Source: Paractinoplanes bogorensis
GTDB taxonomy: Bacteria; Actinomycetota; Actinomycetes; Mycobacteriales; Micromonosporaceae
Assembly: GCF_018829635.1 (NCBI RefSeq)
Contig: NZ_JAHKKG010000008.1
Coordinates: 124,001-188,000, forward strand
Length of the DNA: 64,000 nt
Direction of reading: 5' to 3'
In this document: in pieces, positions 17,639 to 25,186 of the stretch
Layout of the letters: each line of letters begins with the position of its first letter
How positions within the stretch are numbered: the first letter of the stretch is position 1
Translations under genes and position numbers: made by a program
Notes under the pieces: generated by a model
Told to the model about the DNA's origin: nothing
Databases searched by the model: none
The model's input: only the letters and a program-made list of their open reading frames with translations

Positions 17639-17983
17639 GTGGCCGCTGAGACATCGGTAGAAGCGGAGCCGACCCGCCCGCAGCTGCATGCCGCCGCGGC
17701 CACGTTCGCGCTGCTCGGAAGCCCGTCGCGGCTGCACCTGGTCTGGCTGATGACGAACGAGCCGGCCGACGTCAGCACGCTGGCCGCCCGCGCCGGCCTG
17801 AGCGTCCCGACCACGAGCCAGCACCTGAGCAAGCTGCGCCTGGCCGGCATGATCACCGCCCGCCGCGAGGGCCGCCAGCTGTTCTACAGCGTCGACGACC
17901 CGCACGTACGCACCTTGGTCGAACAGATCTTCGGCCACATCGCCCCCGACGGAACGCTGGCCCCCGACCCGCCCTCCGGCTGA
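17639..17983 (+). CDS. ArsR-family regulator with CzrA-like alpha-5 metal-site pattern
   Basis: This 114-residue winged-helix protein has the ArsR recognition helix SVPTTSQHLSKLRLAGMI. It has no cysteine, so it is not an ArsR/SmtB alpha-3 thiol sensor. It keeps D87-x-H89 and H100 with the exact CzrA spacing (H89+11=H100); the fourth ligand position is Pro103 followed by Asp104. This suggests Zn/Co/Ni-type or altered sensing. It is divergent from the cation exchanger, a sensible target. The GTG start at 17639 has no ribosome binding site, so the message may be leaderless. Confidence 0.82.
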   Translation: MAAETSVEAEPTRPQLHAAAATFALLGSPSRLHLVWLMTNEPADVSTLAARAGLSVPTTSQHLSKLRLAGMITARREGRQLFYSVDDPHVRTLVEQIFGHIAPDGTLAPDPPSG

Positions 17984-18078
17984 GGCAGCGGCGCGGCTGA
18001 GGCATCGCGGCCGGTCGGCCGGCTGAAGCGTCGTGGCCGGTCGGCGCGGCTGAGGCGGCGCGGTCGTCGGCCGGCTGA
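17978..18078 (+). repeat. GGCTGA repeat series starting at the ArsR stop codon
   Basis: The stop-codon segment ggctgaggc of the ArsR gene recurs at 17995, 18021, 18048 and 18073, each followed by related GC-rich sequence (gcatcgcggccggtcggcc and variants). Spacing is 17, 26, 27 and 25 bp. It fills most of the gap to the next gene. Confidence 0.75.
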
Positions 18079-18146
18079 GGCGGCGCGGCTACCATTCGAC
18101 GGGCGGCCGGGCGGAGAGCTGCCGGGCGGCCGACGGAAGGGAAGCG

Positions 18147-18437
18147 ATGACGGCGCTGCGATGGTACGGCGGGATTGCCGTGGTGGTGTTCGGCATCGTG
18201 CCCACCGTGATGGTCGCGATGCTGGTCAGCGGGGGTCACACGCCGAGCTCGGTGGGCTATCTGCTGCTCGGCGGGATTCCCTTGGTGGGGGCGGCGCTGG
18301 TGTTCGCCGTACGGGGAATGTTTGATCCCGACCCGGAGACGGCCGCGCGCCGGCTGCACCTGAGCATGGCCCTGGTGGCCGGCGCCGACCTGCTGTTGCT
18401 GGGTGGCAACGCGCTTCTCCGGATGGGCTCGAGCTGA
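18147..18437 (+). CDS. Small three-TM membrane protein
   Basis: This 96-residue protein has hydrophobic helices at about 8-28, 36-56 and 72-92 and a short polar loop with DPDPETAARR. The ATG at 18147 has GGAAGGGAAG upstream. The family is not recognised. It follows the ArsR gene on the same strand after the GGCTGA repeats. Its stop codon lies inside the first unit of a 47-bp repeat shared with the convergent PPOX gene. Confidence 0.7.
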   Translation: MTALRWYGGIAVVVFGIVPTVMVAMLVSGGHTPSSVGYLLLGGIPLVGAALVFAVRGMFDPDPETAARRLHLSMALVAGADLLLLGGNALLRMGSS

Positions 18438-18664
18438 CCTGAGTGCGCCCCAGCAAGTGCCCGCCGTGGGGTGGGCTGAAGCTGATTCGAGCACGCTCCA
18501 ACGCGTATCGGCGCGGGATGGGCGCAAGCTGATTCGAGCGCACCCCCGAACGCGGCGGCACCGGATCCGGTCAGGCTGACTTGATCGCCCTCCGGACGTG
18601 CCGCCGCGCCGGATGGGTCAGGCTGATTTGAGCGCGCCCCACACGTGCCAGCGGTCGATCGTCA
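18429..18664. repeat. 47-bp degenerate tandem repeat joining two convergent stop codons, five units
   Basis: Units begin at 18429, 18477, 18524, 18571 and 18618 (periods 48, 47, 47, 47). The common pattern is agctga(t/c)tcgagcgc(g/a)ccc, then a GC-rich part ending ggatggg. The first unit contains the stop of the upstream membrane protein gene. The last contains the stop and final codons of the minus-strand PPOX gene, and the middle three are non-coding. It looks as if the PPOX 3' end was duplicated outward and decayed. Confidence 0.85.
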
Positions 18665-19028
18665 GGCGGACGCTCACGCGGGGGCTTTCCCGATTGGGGT
18701 ACGGGTTTCCGGTGTAAGCGGTCGACAGACTGTCGATGTCGGTCAGGCCGGAGTCGTCGGTGATCTCGTCGACGACGGCCTGCAGGCTCACGTGGGTGTA
18801 CCAGTCGTCGCGTGCGAGCACGGTCAGCGCGACGCGCGGGTCGGTGCGCAGGTGCTTGAGCCGGGCGCGGGTCGCGTCGAGGTTGAGCAGGATCCGGCCG
18901 TCGTCCTCGATGAGGTACCAGGTGGCGACGGAGACGGGACGCCCGTCGGCGGCGACGGTGGCCATGACGGCCGGGTTGGGCAGGCGGAGCATGGTCGCGA
19001 CCTGCTCCGGCAGGGTTCCGGTTGACAT
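18618..19028 (-). CDS. PPOX-class (pyridoxamine 5'-phosphate oxidase-like) F420/FMN-dependent oxidoreductase
   Basis: This 136-residue split-barrel protein has NPAVMATVAADGRPVSVATWYLIEDDGRILLNLDATRARLKHL, typical of the TIGR03618-like F420-dependent group (quoted segments: VMATVAADGRP, ILLNLDATRARL), then DPRVALTVL and a dimer-interface Trp pair. Such proteins reduce or oxidise small molecules with F420 or FMN; the substrate is unknown. The ATG at 19028 overlaps, on the other strand, the first ATG of a lanthipeptide-synthetase-like remnant. The C-terminal codons lie in the last unit of the 47-bp repeat. Confidence 0.85.
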   Translation of the reverse strand: MSTGTLPEQVATMLRLPNPAVMATVAADGRPVSVATWYLIEDDGRILLNLDATRARLKHLRTDPRVALTVLARDDWYTHVSLQAVVDEITDDSGLTDIDSLSTAYTGNPYPNRESPRVSVRLTIDRWHVWGALKSA

Positions 19029-19398
19029 GATCGAACTCTACGGTGACACGCACGGTGGAACATTCCGGGTGCCGTCGGTTCGATGTCTGTTTTGTCCGGT
19101 CGCGTCCGTCCTCGACCGTGTCCGCGTAGTGGTGGCGAACAACGATTTGCGGCGGCGCAACGGCAAGAACGCCGAGCGGAGCGGCAGCGGCAAGTTCGTC
19201 ACCGTGTGTCCGGACGGCGAGCAGGAGCTGGCTGCGCTGCTCGGCGACCTGGAGCCGCGGCTGGCCGGCCGCGCGGGGGCGTACATTCGCATCGGTGCCG
19301 GGCCGCTCCATGTTCGTTACGGCGGTTTCCGGCCGATGTGGACGGACGTTGCAGGGTGCGGGGTCTACGGTTTCCGGGCCAGGCCGCCGAACTGGTAG
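19027..19398 (+). pseudogene. Remnant of a class III/IV lanthipeptide synthetase (LanKC-like) N-terminus
   Basis: The frame from 19027 to 19398 encodes a 123-residue product whose middle (DNA about 19129-19330) resembles the N-terminus of LanKC enzymes. It contains LRRRNGKNAERSGSGKFVTV, then a helix GEQELAALLGDLEPRLAG, and GPLHVRYGGF. In intact enzymes this is followed by about 700 more residues of kinase and cyclase, none of which occur here. The 3' end runs into the methyltransferase gene on the other strand. It is a degraded fragment, not a working enzyme. No precursor peptide was found nearby. Confidence 0.55.
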
Positions 19399-20141
19399 AC
19401 ATCGGTCTCGGCGGCCGGGTCGCCCGGCTCGGGACGCCACCTGGTGCAGGTCACCACGCCCGGCTCGAGCAGGTCGAGGCCGTCGAACCAGTGCAGCATC
19501 TGATCCTTGCGGCGCAACGTGATCGGGGGAGTGGCGGTCGCGTTCCACTGCCGGGCCGCGGCCGCCGACTCCTCGGGCCGGATCTCGAGCGTCGGATGCG
19601 CGATCGCCAGATAACTGCCGGACGGCACCGAGGCCATCAGACCCGAGACGATTTCGTACGCCTCCAGGTCGTCCGAGATGAAGTTGAGCACCCCGAGCAG
19701 CAGTACGGCGACGGGTTGCTCGAAGTTGAGCGTTTCGCGCGCCTGCCCGACGATGGCGGCCGTGTCGCGCGCGTCGGCGGCGATGTAGTCGGTGGCCCCT
19801 TCGGCGCTGCTGTGCAGCAGGACCCGGGCGTGGGCCAGCACCAGCGGATCGTTGTCGGCGTAGACGATCCGGGACTCCGGCGCGATGCTCTGCGCGACCT
19901 CGTGCGTGTTGTGCGCCGTGGGCAGGCCGGAGCCGATGTCGAGGAACTGGCGGATGCCGGCGTCGGACACGAGGTGGCGTACGGCTCGCTGGAGAAAGCC
20001 CCGATCGGCGCGGGCGGAGGCGACGATGTCGGGCAGGAAGCGCTGCACCTGATCCCCGACCGCCCGATCGGCGGCGAAGTTGTCCTTGCCGCCCAGCCAG
20101 TAGTTCCAGATCCGGGCGGTGTGCGGCACATCGGAGTTCAC
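19365..20141 (-). CDS. SAM-dependent methyltransferase, Methyltransf_19 (DUF574) family
   Basis: This 258-residue protein opens with VPHTARIWNYWLGGKDNFAA, the hallmark start of the actinobacterial PF04672 family, followed by motif I FLDIGSGLPT near 70 and VYADNDPLVLAHARVLL. The GTG at 20141 is chosen because GAGGA lies seven bases upstream; a TTG at 20177 is in frame but has no ribosome binding site. The substrate is unknown, though the family is abundant in Streptomyces and Micromonosporaceae. Its 3' end overlaps the LanKC-like remnant. Confidence 0.9.
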   Translation of the reverse strand: MNSDVPHTARIWNYWLGGKDNFAADRAVGDQVQRFLPDIVASARADRGFLQRAVRHLVSDAGIRQFLDIGSGLPTAHNTHEVAQSIAPESRIVYADNDPLVLAHARVLLHSSAEGATDYIAADARDTAAIVGQARETLNFEQPVAVLLLGVLNFISDDLEAYEIVSGLMASVPSGSYLAIAHPTLEIRPEESAAAARQWNATATPPITLRRKDQMLHWFDGLDLLEPGVVTCTRWRPEPGDPAAETDVYQFGGLARKP

Positions 20142-20196
20142 ACCGTCATCCTCAATGGACGACTGCCGCGGCCGCAACCGCCCGGACTGAAGTGGT

Positions 20197-20424
20197 TCAG
20201 CGGGCGAGGGCGAGGCCCTGCTTGTCCTTGAAGCTGCCGACCGCGATCATGATGAAGTCGATCAGCGTCCAGACGCCGAACCCGCCGAGGGTGACCAGCA
20301 TGAGGATGCCGGTGCCGACCTTGCCGGTGTAGAACCGGTGCACGCCGAGCACGCCGACGAAGAAGCAGAGCAGCAGCGCGACGATCCAGGACTTCTGGCC
20401 GGTCGCAGCGGTGGTAGCGGTCAT
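20197..20424 (-). CDS. TM2-domain membrane protein
   Basis: This 75-residue protein has the TM2 pattern: KSWIVALLLCFFVGVLGVHR, then FYTGK, a second helix (GILMLVTLGGFGVWTLIDF), and a short polar tail. TM2 proteins are small membrane proteins of poorly defined role. The ATG start is at 20424. Confidence 0.9.
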   Translation of the reverse strand: MTATTAATGQKSWIVALLLCFFVGVLGVHRFYTGKVGTGILMLVTLGGFGVWTLIDFIMIAVGSFKDKQGLALAR

Positions 20425-20535
20425 ATCGATTCCGTTTCTAGATCACTGTGAAAATGCCGCCGCACCATAACCAACACGGGACCCCGACGACAACACCCGA
20501 TCGTTGCCTTTCCATGAACACTTCAGAGACCTCCG

Positions 20536-21012
20536 TCAACGCTCCCGTCTCAGGCGCTCGATCTCCTCGCGGTTGACCTCGGCGGCGGCGGCCAGGATTC
20601 GCGCGCCGACGGCGATCTCGTCGTCGGTCAGCGTGGACAGGTAGGTGTTCCAGCGGTCGGCTACGCGGCCGTAGATGTGGCCGACGTCGGCGATCACCTT
20701 CTGCTCGTCGGCCACCACCAGGACGCGGCGGCGGTCCTGCTCGTCGCGGCGCCGGGTGACGTAACCGGCCTTTTCCAGGCGGTCGATGAGGCTGGTCACC
20801 GCGCCGCCCTGGGTGATGCCGATGCGCTCGGCGAGGTCGCCGGGGGAGGCCGGGCCCTCGCTCATCAGCAGGCCGACGGTCTGCAGGTCGGTGCTGTTGA
20901 GCCCGACCGACCGGGCGACGGCGTCCTGGAACAACACGACCCGGGCCATGAACGAGCGCATGGCCTCGTCCAGCTGCGTACGGGAATCGGGGGTTGACGC
21001 ATCCTGCGACAC
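20536..21012 (-). CDS. MarR-family transcriptional regulator
   Basis: This 158-residue protein has a MarR winged helix: SPGDLAERIGITQGGAVTSL for the HTH and GYVTRRRDEQDRRRVLVV for the wing. The GTG at 21012 starts the frame. It is divergent from a DUF998 membrane protein and an FAD oxidoreductase. Two 15-bp operator candidates lie between them (21026-21056), so it probably represses both directions and responds to a small phenolic or similar ligand. Confidence 0.9.
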   Translation of the reverse strand: MSQDASTPDSRTQLDEAMRSFMARVVLFQDAVARSVGLNSTDLQTVGLLMSEGPASPGDLAERIGITQGGAVTSLIDRLEKAGYVTRRRDEQDRRRVLVVADEQKVIADVGHIYGRVADRWNTYLSTLTDDEIAVGARILAAAAEVNREEIERLRRER

Positions 21013-21025
21013 CGGAGCACACTTT

Positions 21026-21056
21026 CTCTAAAAGCGAGAGACTCTAAAACCGAGAG
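21026..21056. promoter_or_regulatory. Tandem operator candidate for the divergent MarR
   Basis: CTCTAAAAGCGAGAG (21026-21040) and CTCTAAAACCGAGAG (21042-21056) are near-identical, AT-rich for this genome, and each is roughly palindromic (CTCT...AGAG). The 16-bp period and the divergent location fit MarR dimers binding side by side. Confidence 0.75.
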
Positions 21057-21077
21057 TTACTGTACGGGGGAGAGACC

Positions 21078-21719
21078 GTGGAAACGACAGCTCAGCGTAC
21101 CTACGGAGGACTGCCGGCCGTGGTCGGCGCGGCAGCCTTCACGCTCACCTGGTTCGTGCTCGGGTTCGTCAGCGACGGCTACCGGATGTGGGACATCACC
21201 GTCGACTCCTACTCGTCGATCGCCCAGCCGATCAGCGGGCTCGGACTCGGCTCGACGGCGCCGGTGATGAACGCGGCCTTCGTGATCGGCGGCATCCTGG
21301 TCAGCGCCGGCGTCTGGACCGCGATGAGCCGATGGCCGGGAGCCGATCGAAGGCCGGTGATGTGGGCCCGTTGGCTGGTGAGCGCGTCCGGTGCCGGGAT
21401 GGCGATGTGCGGAATCTTCACCCTGGAGTCGATCCTGTTGCACACCTTGGGTTTCCTGCTCGCGGCCGTGCTTCCGGGAATTGGCTTCATCGTGGCGGCC
21501 CGGGCCCTGCGCGGCACCGTGCACCGGCGGTTGGCGGGCTGGCTGTGGTTCGCCGGTCCGGCCACGCTCGCCGGGGTGGCCGGTTACATGGCCACCTTCA
21601 ACGCCGTCGACGCGGGAAACAACGTGGGGGTGGCCGGCCTGATCGAGCGGGTCCTGCTCGTGGTTCTGATGGGCTCGATCGCCGCGATCGGGCTGACCGG
21701 CGGGGGGTCCGATAGATGA
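21078..21719 (+). CDS. DUF998-family membrane protein
   Basis: This 213-residue protein has six predicted TM helices and the DUF998 pattern, with the motif YSSIAQPISGLGLG after TM1 and a Cys-containing third helix. The GTG start at 21078 has GGGGGAGAG upstream. The stop overlaps the ATG of the FAD oxidoreductase (ATGA), so the two are coupled and both lie under the divergent MarR operator. The molecular role is unknown. Confidence 0.85.
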   Translation: METTAQRTYGGLPAVVGAAAFTLTWFVLGFVSDGYRMWDITVDSYSSIAQPISGLGLGSTAPVMNAAFVIGGILVSAGVWTAMSRWPGADRRPVMWARWLVSASGAGMAMCGIFTLESILLHTLGFLLAAVLPGIGFIVAARALRGTVHRRLAGWLWFAGPATLAGVAGYMATFNAVDAGNNVGVAGLIERVLLVVLMGSIAAIGLTGGGSDR

Positions 21720-23029
21720 GCGTCCTGCATCCGGGCGACGACGGCTTCGACGCCGAGTTGGCGACCGACAATCAATCCCTCACGCACCGGCCGAGCACGG
21801 TCGTCAGCGCCCACAGCGCCGCCGACGTGGCGAGCGCCGTAGCCCTGGCGAAGTCGCGGGGCGAGTCGGTCGGCGTCCAGGCGACCGGACACGGCATGTC
21901 GGTCGCGAGCGACGGCGTCCTCGTCGTCACCCGGCACCTCAACCGCGTCGAGGTCGACATTTCGGCGCGGCGCGCCCGCATCTGCGCCGGGGCCCGAGGG
22001 GGTGACGTGCTCGCGGCGACGGTTCCGCACGGCTTGGCGCCGTTGCACGGGTCCAGCCCGACGGTCGGCACGACGGGGTTCACGCTCGGCGGCGGGGTGG
22101 GGCCGCTCGGCCGGATGCACGGGTACGGCGCCGACCACGTCCGGCGCCTGCGCATGGTCAGCGGTGACGGAGTGCTGCGCGAGGTCGGGCCGGAGGACGA
22201 GCTGTTCTCCGTCGTACGCGGGAGCAAGGGCCTTCTTGGCATTGTCACTGACCTGGAGGTCGAGCTCTTTCCGATCGCGGACTTCCTCGGCGGTGGTCTC
22301 GTCTTCGACGGTGCGGCGGCCGCTGAGGTGATGACCCGGTATGTGGGCTGGACATCCGGCAACCCGCGGGAGACGTCCACCTCGCTGCTGCTGGCGACGT
22401 TCCCCGATGTCGACGGCGTTCCGCCGGCACTGCGCGGCCGATCGGTGGCCCATCTGCGGTTCGCGCATTTCGGGGACACGGCCGAGGGGGCTCGACTGCT
22501 CGGACATATGCGGTCCGTGGCGCCGATCCTCATGGACACGGTGCGGATGATGCCGTACGCGGACATCGCCCAGGTGCACAACGATCCGACCGGCCCGTAT
22601 CGGGTGTTCGAGTCGGGGTTCTTCGTCGGCTCGATGGGGTCGGCCGGTGTCGAGGCACTCGTCGGGGCCGCCCACGAGCACGCGATGGTGGTCGAACTGC
22701 GCCACCACGGTGGTGCCTATGGCGATCGGCCGGCCCGGCCCAATGTGGTCCGTGGGCGGGATGCGGAGTTCACGGTCTACCTCGGATCGGTGCCCGAGCT
22801 CGGCTCGGCGCCGCGCGATCGCGCCACACACTCCGGCGTCCGCTCGGCCTTCGGCGACGGCGATCGTGGCACCGTCCTCAATTTCCTGGGCGTCGGCGCC
22901 GATCCGGCCTGGGTCCGCGACGCGTTCGAGCCCGACGCCTGTCAGCGCCTGGTGCGGCTGAAGCAGGTGGTCGACCCGGAGAACATCTTCCGCGTCAACC
23001 ACACACCCCAAGGCCTGTTTCATGACTGA
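21716..23029 (+). CDS. FAD-linked oxidoreductase, BBE/6-hydroxynicotine oxidase type
   Basis: This 437-residue protein has an FAD_binding_4 domain (HRPSTVVSAHSAADVASAVA; VQATGHGMS, with the His that can carry a covalent FAD; GFTLGGGVGPLGRMHG near 120-137) and a C-terminal BBE segment RLVRLKQVVDPENIFRVNH. The usual second flavin-linking Cys near 115 is replaced (HGSSPTVG), so only mono-covalent His linkage is possible. It is coupled to the DUF998 gene. The substrate is unknown. Its last codons form the left arm of a 23-bp inverted repeat. Confidence 0.92.
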   Translation: MSVLHPGDDGFDAELATDNQSLTHRPSTVVSAHSAADVASAVALAKSRGESVGVQATGHGMSVASDGVLVVTRHLNRVEVDISARRARICAGARGGDVLAATVPHGLAPLHGSSPTVGTTGFTLGGGVGPLGRMHGYGADHVRRLRMVSGDGVLREVGPEDELFSVVRGSKGLLGIVTDLEVELFPIADFLGGGLVFDGAAAAEVMTRYVGWTSGNPRETSTSLLLATFPDVDGVPPALRGRSVAHLRFAHFGDTAEGARLLGHMRSVAPILMDTVRMMPYADIAQVHNDPTGPYRVFESGFFVGSMGSAGVEALVGAAHEHAMVVELRHHGGAYGDRPARPNVVRGRDAEFTVYLGSVPELGSAPRDRATHSGVRSAFGDGDRGTVLNFLGVGADPAWVRDAFEPDACQRLVRLKQVVDPENIFRVNHTPQGLFHD

Positions 23030-23095
23030 GGCGGGGCTGCGGAGGGGCTCAGATCCCGCCTCACTCCCACCCCAGTCATGAAGCAGGCTTTGGGG
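23006..23095. repeat. 23-bp inverted repeat formed by the 3' end of the FAD oxidoreductase gene
   Basis: The left arm, 23006-23028, covers the last seven codons and most of the stop of the FAD oxidoreductase. The right arm, 23073-23095, is its inverted copy, 21 of 23 matching with both differences allowing G-U pairs. A second, inner GC stem (ggcggg/cccgcc) lies in the loop. It would fold as a large hairpin and may end transcription, but no T-tract follows. Confidence 0.85.
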
Positions 23096-23857
23096 GCTCG
23101 AACTGGCCGACGGCACACCGCCGGTGCAGGTGACCGTCATGACGACCTGCTCGTTGCCGTGCCGGCACGACACCGAAGGGGACGGGCCGGCGGCTTGGTT
23201 GCAGTCCAGAAGAGGATCTGTGCGGTGCTGTCGGCCGGGCAGGTCGCTCGTACGGAGCCCGCGTTCGGGGACAGCGTGCGGCGCCGGCGGTGGCGGAGGT
23301 GCCGTCGGGGTGGCGATCGCGGTCGGCGGCCCGCCGGTGGTCGTCGGAGCCGTGCTCGGCCGTGGCGCCCGGCATGGACCGTCGCGATACAGCGGACGTG
23401 GGGGCGTGCGGCCGTGGTGCCGCGACGGTCCGTCCGGTGGCGGCGGGCGTGACCGGTCCGGAGGGCCGCGTCGAGGGCGCCGGTGCGGCCGGAGTGGGGC
23501 TGCCGGTGGGTGCCGTCGCTACCGCTGCGCCGTCGCCGGCCGGACGCAGGTGCCACGTGGTCGCCGCCACCTCCGCCATCAAGGCCACGATCCCGTCGCG
23601 GGCTGTCTACCGTGCTCACGAGACAATTGCATCTCTGCAGGACGCCGCCCTGGTCGGCCGGGCCACCCACGAGCCGGCCGAGTGCCGGTCACAGGCCGCA
23701 GCCGATGGCGGGTGGACCACGGCACGACCAGGCGGGCCGATCGGCTGATCCGTCCGGCCGATCAGGGCGGGCCGTCCGGCCGACCCCGGTCGGCTGAGAA
23801 TGTGATCACGGGTGGTGGCGCCACGCGAAGACGATCACCGGGGCCCACACTCTGATC
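23096..23857. other. Long gap with no gene I can support
   Basis: About 760 bp lack a convincing gene. Several frames are open on both strands (as happens in 70% GC DNA), but none shows a known domain. A minus-strand frame has a Thr/Pro/Ala-rich stretch followed, in another frame, by a Cys-containing stretch near 23080-23200, so a decayed secreted protein is possible. Near 23730-23800 there are short GC-rich repeats (cggccgatc, gggccg). Confidence 0.5.
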
Positions 23858-24106
23858 ATGGACACCGGAACCACTGTCGAGGATCTCGTGGACGAGTTCG
23901 TGGCCACGATGCACCGCCACGGAATGCGGGTCGAACGCGCCGCCGTCGAGGAGGAGGTCCGCGAGCGCCTGGCCGACATCGCCGAGCGGCTGCGGGTGAG
24001 TGTGGACGTCGCGTTGCACGGCTATGTGCGCCGCGACTGGGGGCGGACGATGGCCCTCGCGGTGGTGGAGCAGATCCGTGACGACCGTCTGCTCGAGCTG
24101 ACCTGA
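23858..24106 (+). CDS. Small helical hypothetical protein
   Basis: This 82-residue, acidic and helical protein has a likely coiled region (EEEVRERLADIAERLRVSVD) and ends RDDRLLELT. The family is not recognised. The ATG at 23858 has no ribosome binding site. TGATCA-type elements at 23803, 23833 and 23853 precede it, and a leaderless message is possible. It stands alone between a long gap and a minus-strand operon. Codon use is normal for the window. Confidence 0.55.
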   Translation: MDTGTTVEDLVDEFVATMHRHGMRVERAAVEEEVRERLADIAERLRVSVDVALHGYVRRDWGRTMALAVVEQIRDDRLLELT

Positions 24107-24112
24107 ACCGAT

Positions 24113-24436
24113 TCAGTCTCCCGCCGCAGGAGAAGTGGGTCCAGCCAGGGCCGGAGAGTGGTCACCGGAGTGCCCGTCGAACAGGCTGCAGCCGGGGCAC
24201 CACGTGTACGGGTTGATCTCGGAGGCGCTCAGCGTCCACTGAACCCACCACATGGTCGCCTCGACCTGCTGGCCGAGCGCCGCATGGGAACCCTCGTGAC
24301 CGCGTTCGAGCTCGCACCCCAGCTCCGACTGCACGCTGGGCGCCTCGGTCGGGAGCCCGTCGAAGAAGGCCATCTGAGCCGCGTCGAGCGTGACGCGGGC
24401 CGGGCAACGCAGGAGGTCCGCACGTTCCATCGACAT
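24113..24436 (-). CDS. Hypothetical protein with Cys/His-rich segments
   Basis: This 107-residue protein contains RCPARVTLDAAQ, GCELERGHEGSHAALG, and WCPGCSLFDGHSGDHS. The spaced Cys/His pairs (C...GHEGSH; CPGC...GHSGDH) resemble a small zinc-binding domain with an internal duplication. The ATG at 24436 or a second at 24430 could start it. It lies downstream of the ECF operon on the same strand after a short gap. The function is unknown. Confidence 0.6.
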   Translation of the reverse strand: MSMERADLLRCPARVTLDAAQMAFFDGLPTEAPSVQSELGCELERGHEGSHAALGQQVEATMWWVQWTLSASEINPYTWCPGCSLFDGHSGDHSPALAGPTSPAAGD

Positions 24437-24475
24437 GGATCCATGCTTTCCCCGTACGCGGGCAGCTGAACCGTA

Positions 24476-25186
24476 TCAGTTGTCGGTGCGCCCGGCCCCG
24501 AAGCCGGGACGGTCGGGCGCCCACTGCGGCTGCACCAGCACGGCGGTCCGGGGCCAGCCGCGCTGCTCGATGAGATGGCGCTGGATCAGGCGGCACGTGC
24601 TGCTCTCACCGGCCACGTAGGCGGTGCCGGGCCGGGCGGGCAACTCCAGATCCTGGACGGCCCGCAGCAGCACCGCCGACGCGACGGCCGGGGCGCTGCC
24701 GCGATGCACCCACGGGAACGGATCGAACGCGCCGAATCCGGGCACGTCGTCGGCTGCGGTCGGGGACTCGAATACGCCGTACGCGGGAAGGCTCTTGCTC
24801 ATCGCGGCGCGCATCGCGAGCAGAGGCACGGCGCCCGTCTCGTCGCCGATGAAGAGGTGGAACGGCGCGGCATCAGCGAGCGTGATCTTGCTGCGGGGTG
24901 GTTCGACGGTGACCCGATCGCCGACCTGGACGCCGAGGGCCCACGTGCAGCCGGGGCCGCCGGTGTCGTGCACGGCCACCCGCAAGGTCATCGAGGCCAC
25001 GCCGGGGTCGTGCCGCCACAGCGAGTAGACGCGGCGCTCGGGACAGTGCACCACCACATGAGCGCCGGGACGGCAGCGGAGGCGGCGCAGTTCCGGGCCG
25101 ACCAGTTCGATCTGACGCATGTGCGGGGTCACGTCGGAGACCGCGCGGACCTTGGTCGTCAGCGGTGCGCGCCGGGCAAAGCTCAC
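24476..25186 (-). CDS. Siderophore-interacting protein (ViuB/SIP family) FAD reductase
   Basis: This 236-residue protein has the SIP FAD-binding domain (RRVYSLWRH region near 70, replacing the usual RxYT motif) and a SIP C-terminal domain (FIGDETGAVPLLAM; TAYVAGESST; LVQPQWAPDRPGFG). Such enzymes reduce ferric siderophores in the cytoplasm to release iron. The GTG start overlaps the acyltransferase stop (GTGA), so it is the last gene of the ECF operon. That suggests the regulon may be tied to iron or siderophore stress. The altered RxYT motif could change the flavin or donor. Confidence 0.88.
   Translation of the reverse strand: MSFARRAPLTTKVRAVSDVTPHMRQIELVGPELRRLRCRPGAHVVVHCPERRVYSLWRHDPGVASMTLRVAVHDTGGPGCTWALGVQVGDRVTVEPPRSKITLADAAPFHLFIGDETGAVPLLAMRAAMSKSLPAYGVFESPTAADDVPGFGAFDPFPWVHRGSAPAVASAVLLRAVQDLELPARPGTAYVAGESSTCRLIQRHLIEQRGWPRTAVLVQPQWAPDRPGFGAGRTDN

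Noticed and set aside
21584..23173. A 529-codon minus-strand frame over the FAD oxidoreductase
   Set aside because: It is a shadow of a gene with clear FAD motifs; composition is biased and it crosses the 23-bp inverted repeat.
23096..23748. Protein gene on either strand in the long gap
   Set aside because: Frames are open on both strands, but none has a recognisable domain, a good ribosome binding site or a consistent codon pattern over its length.
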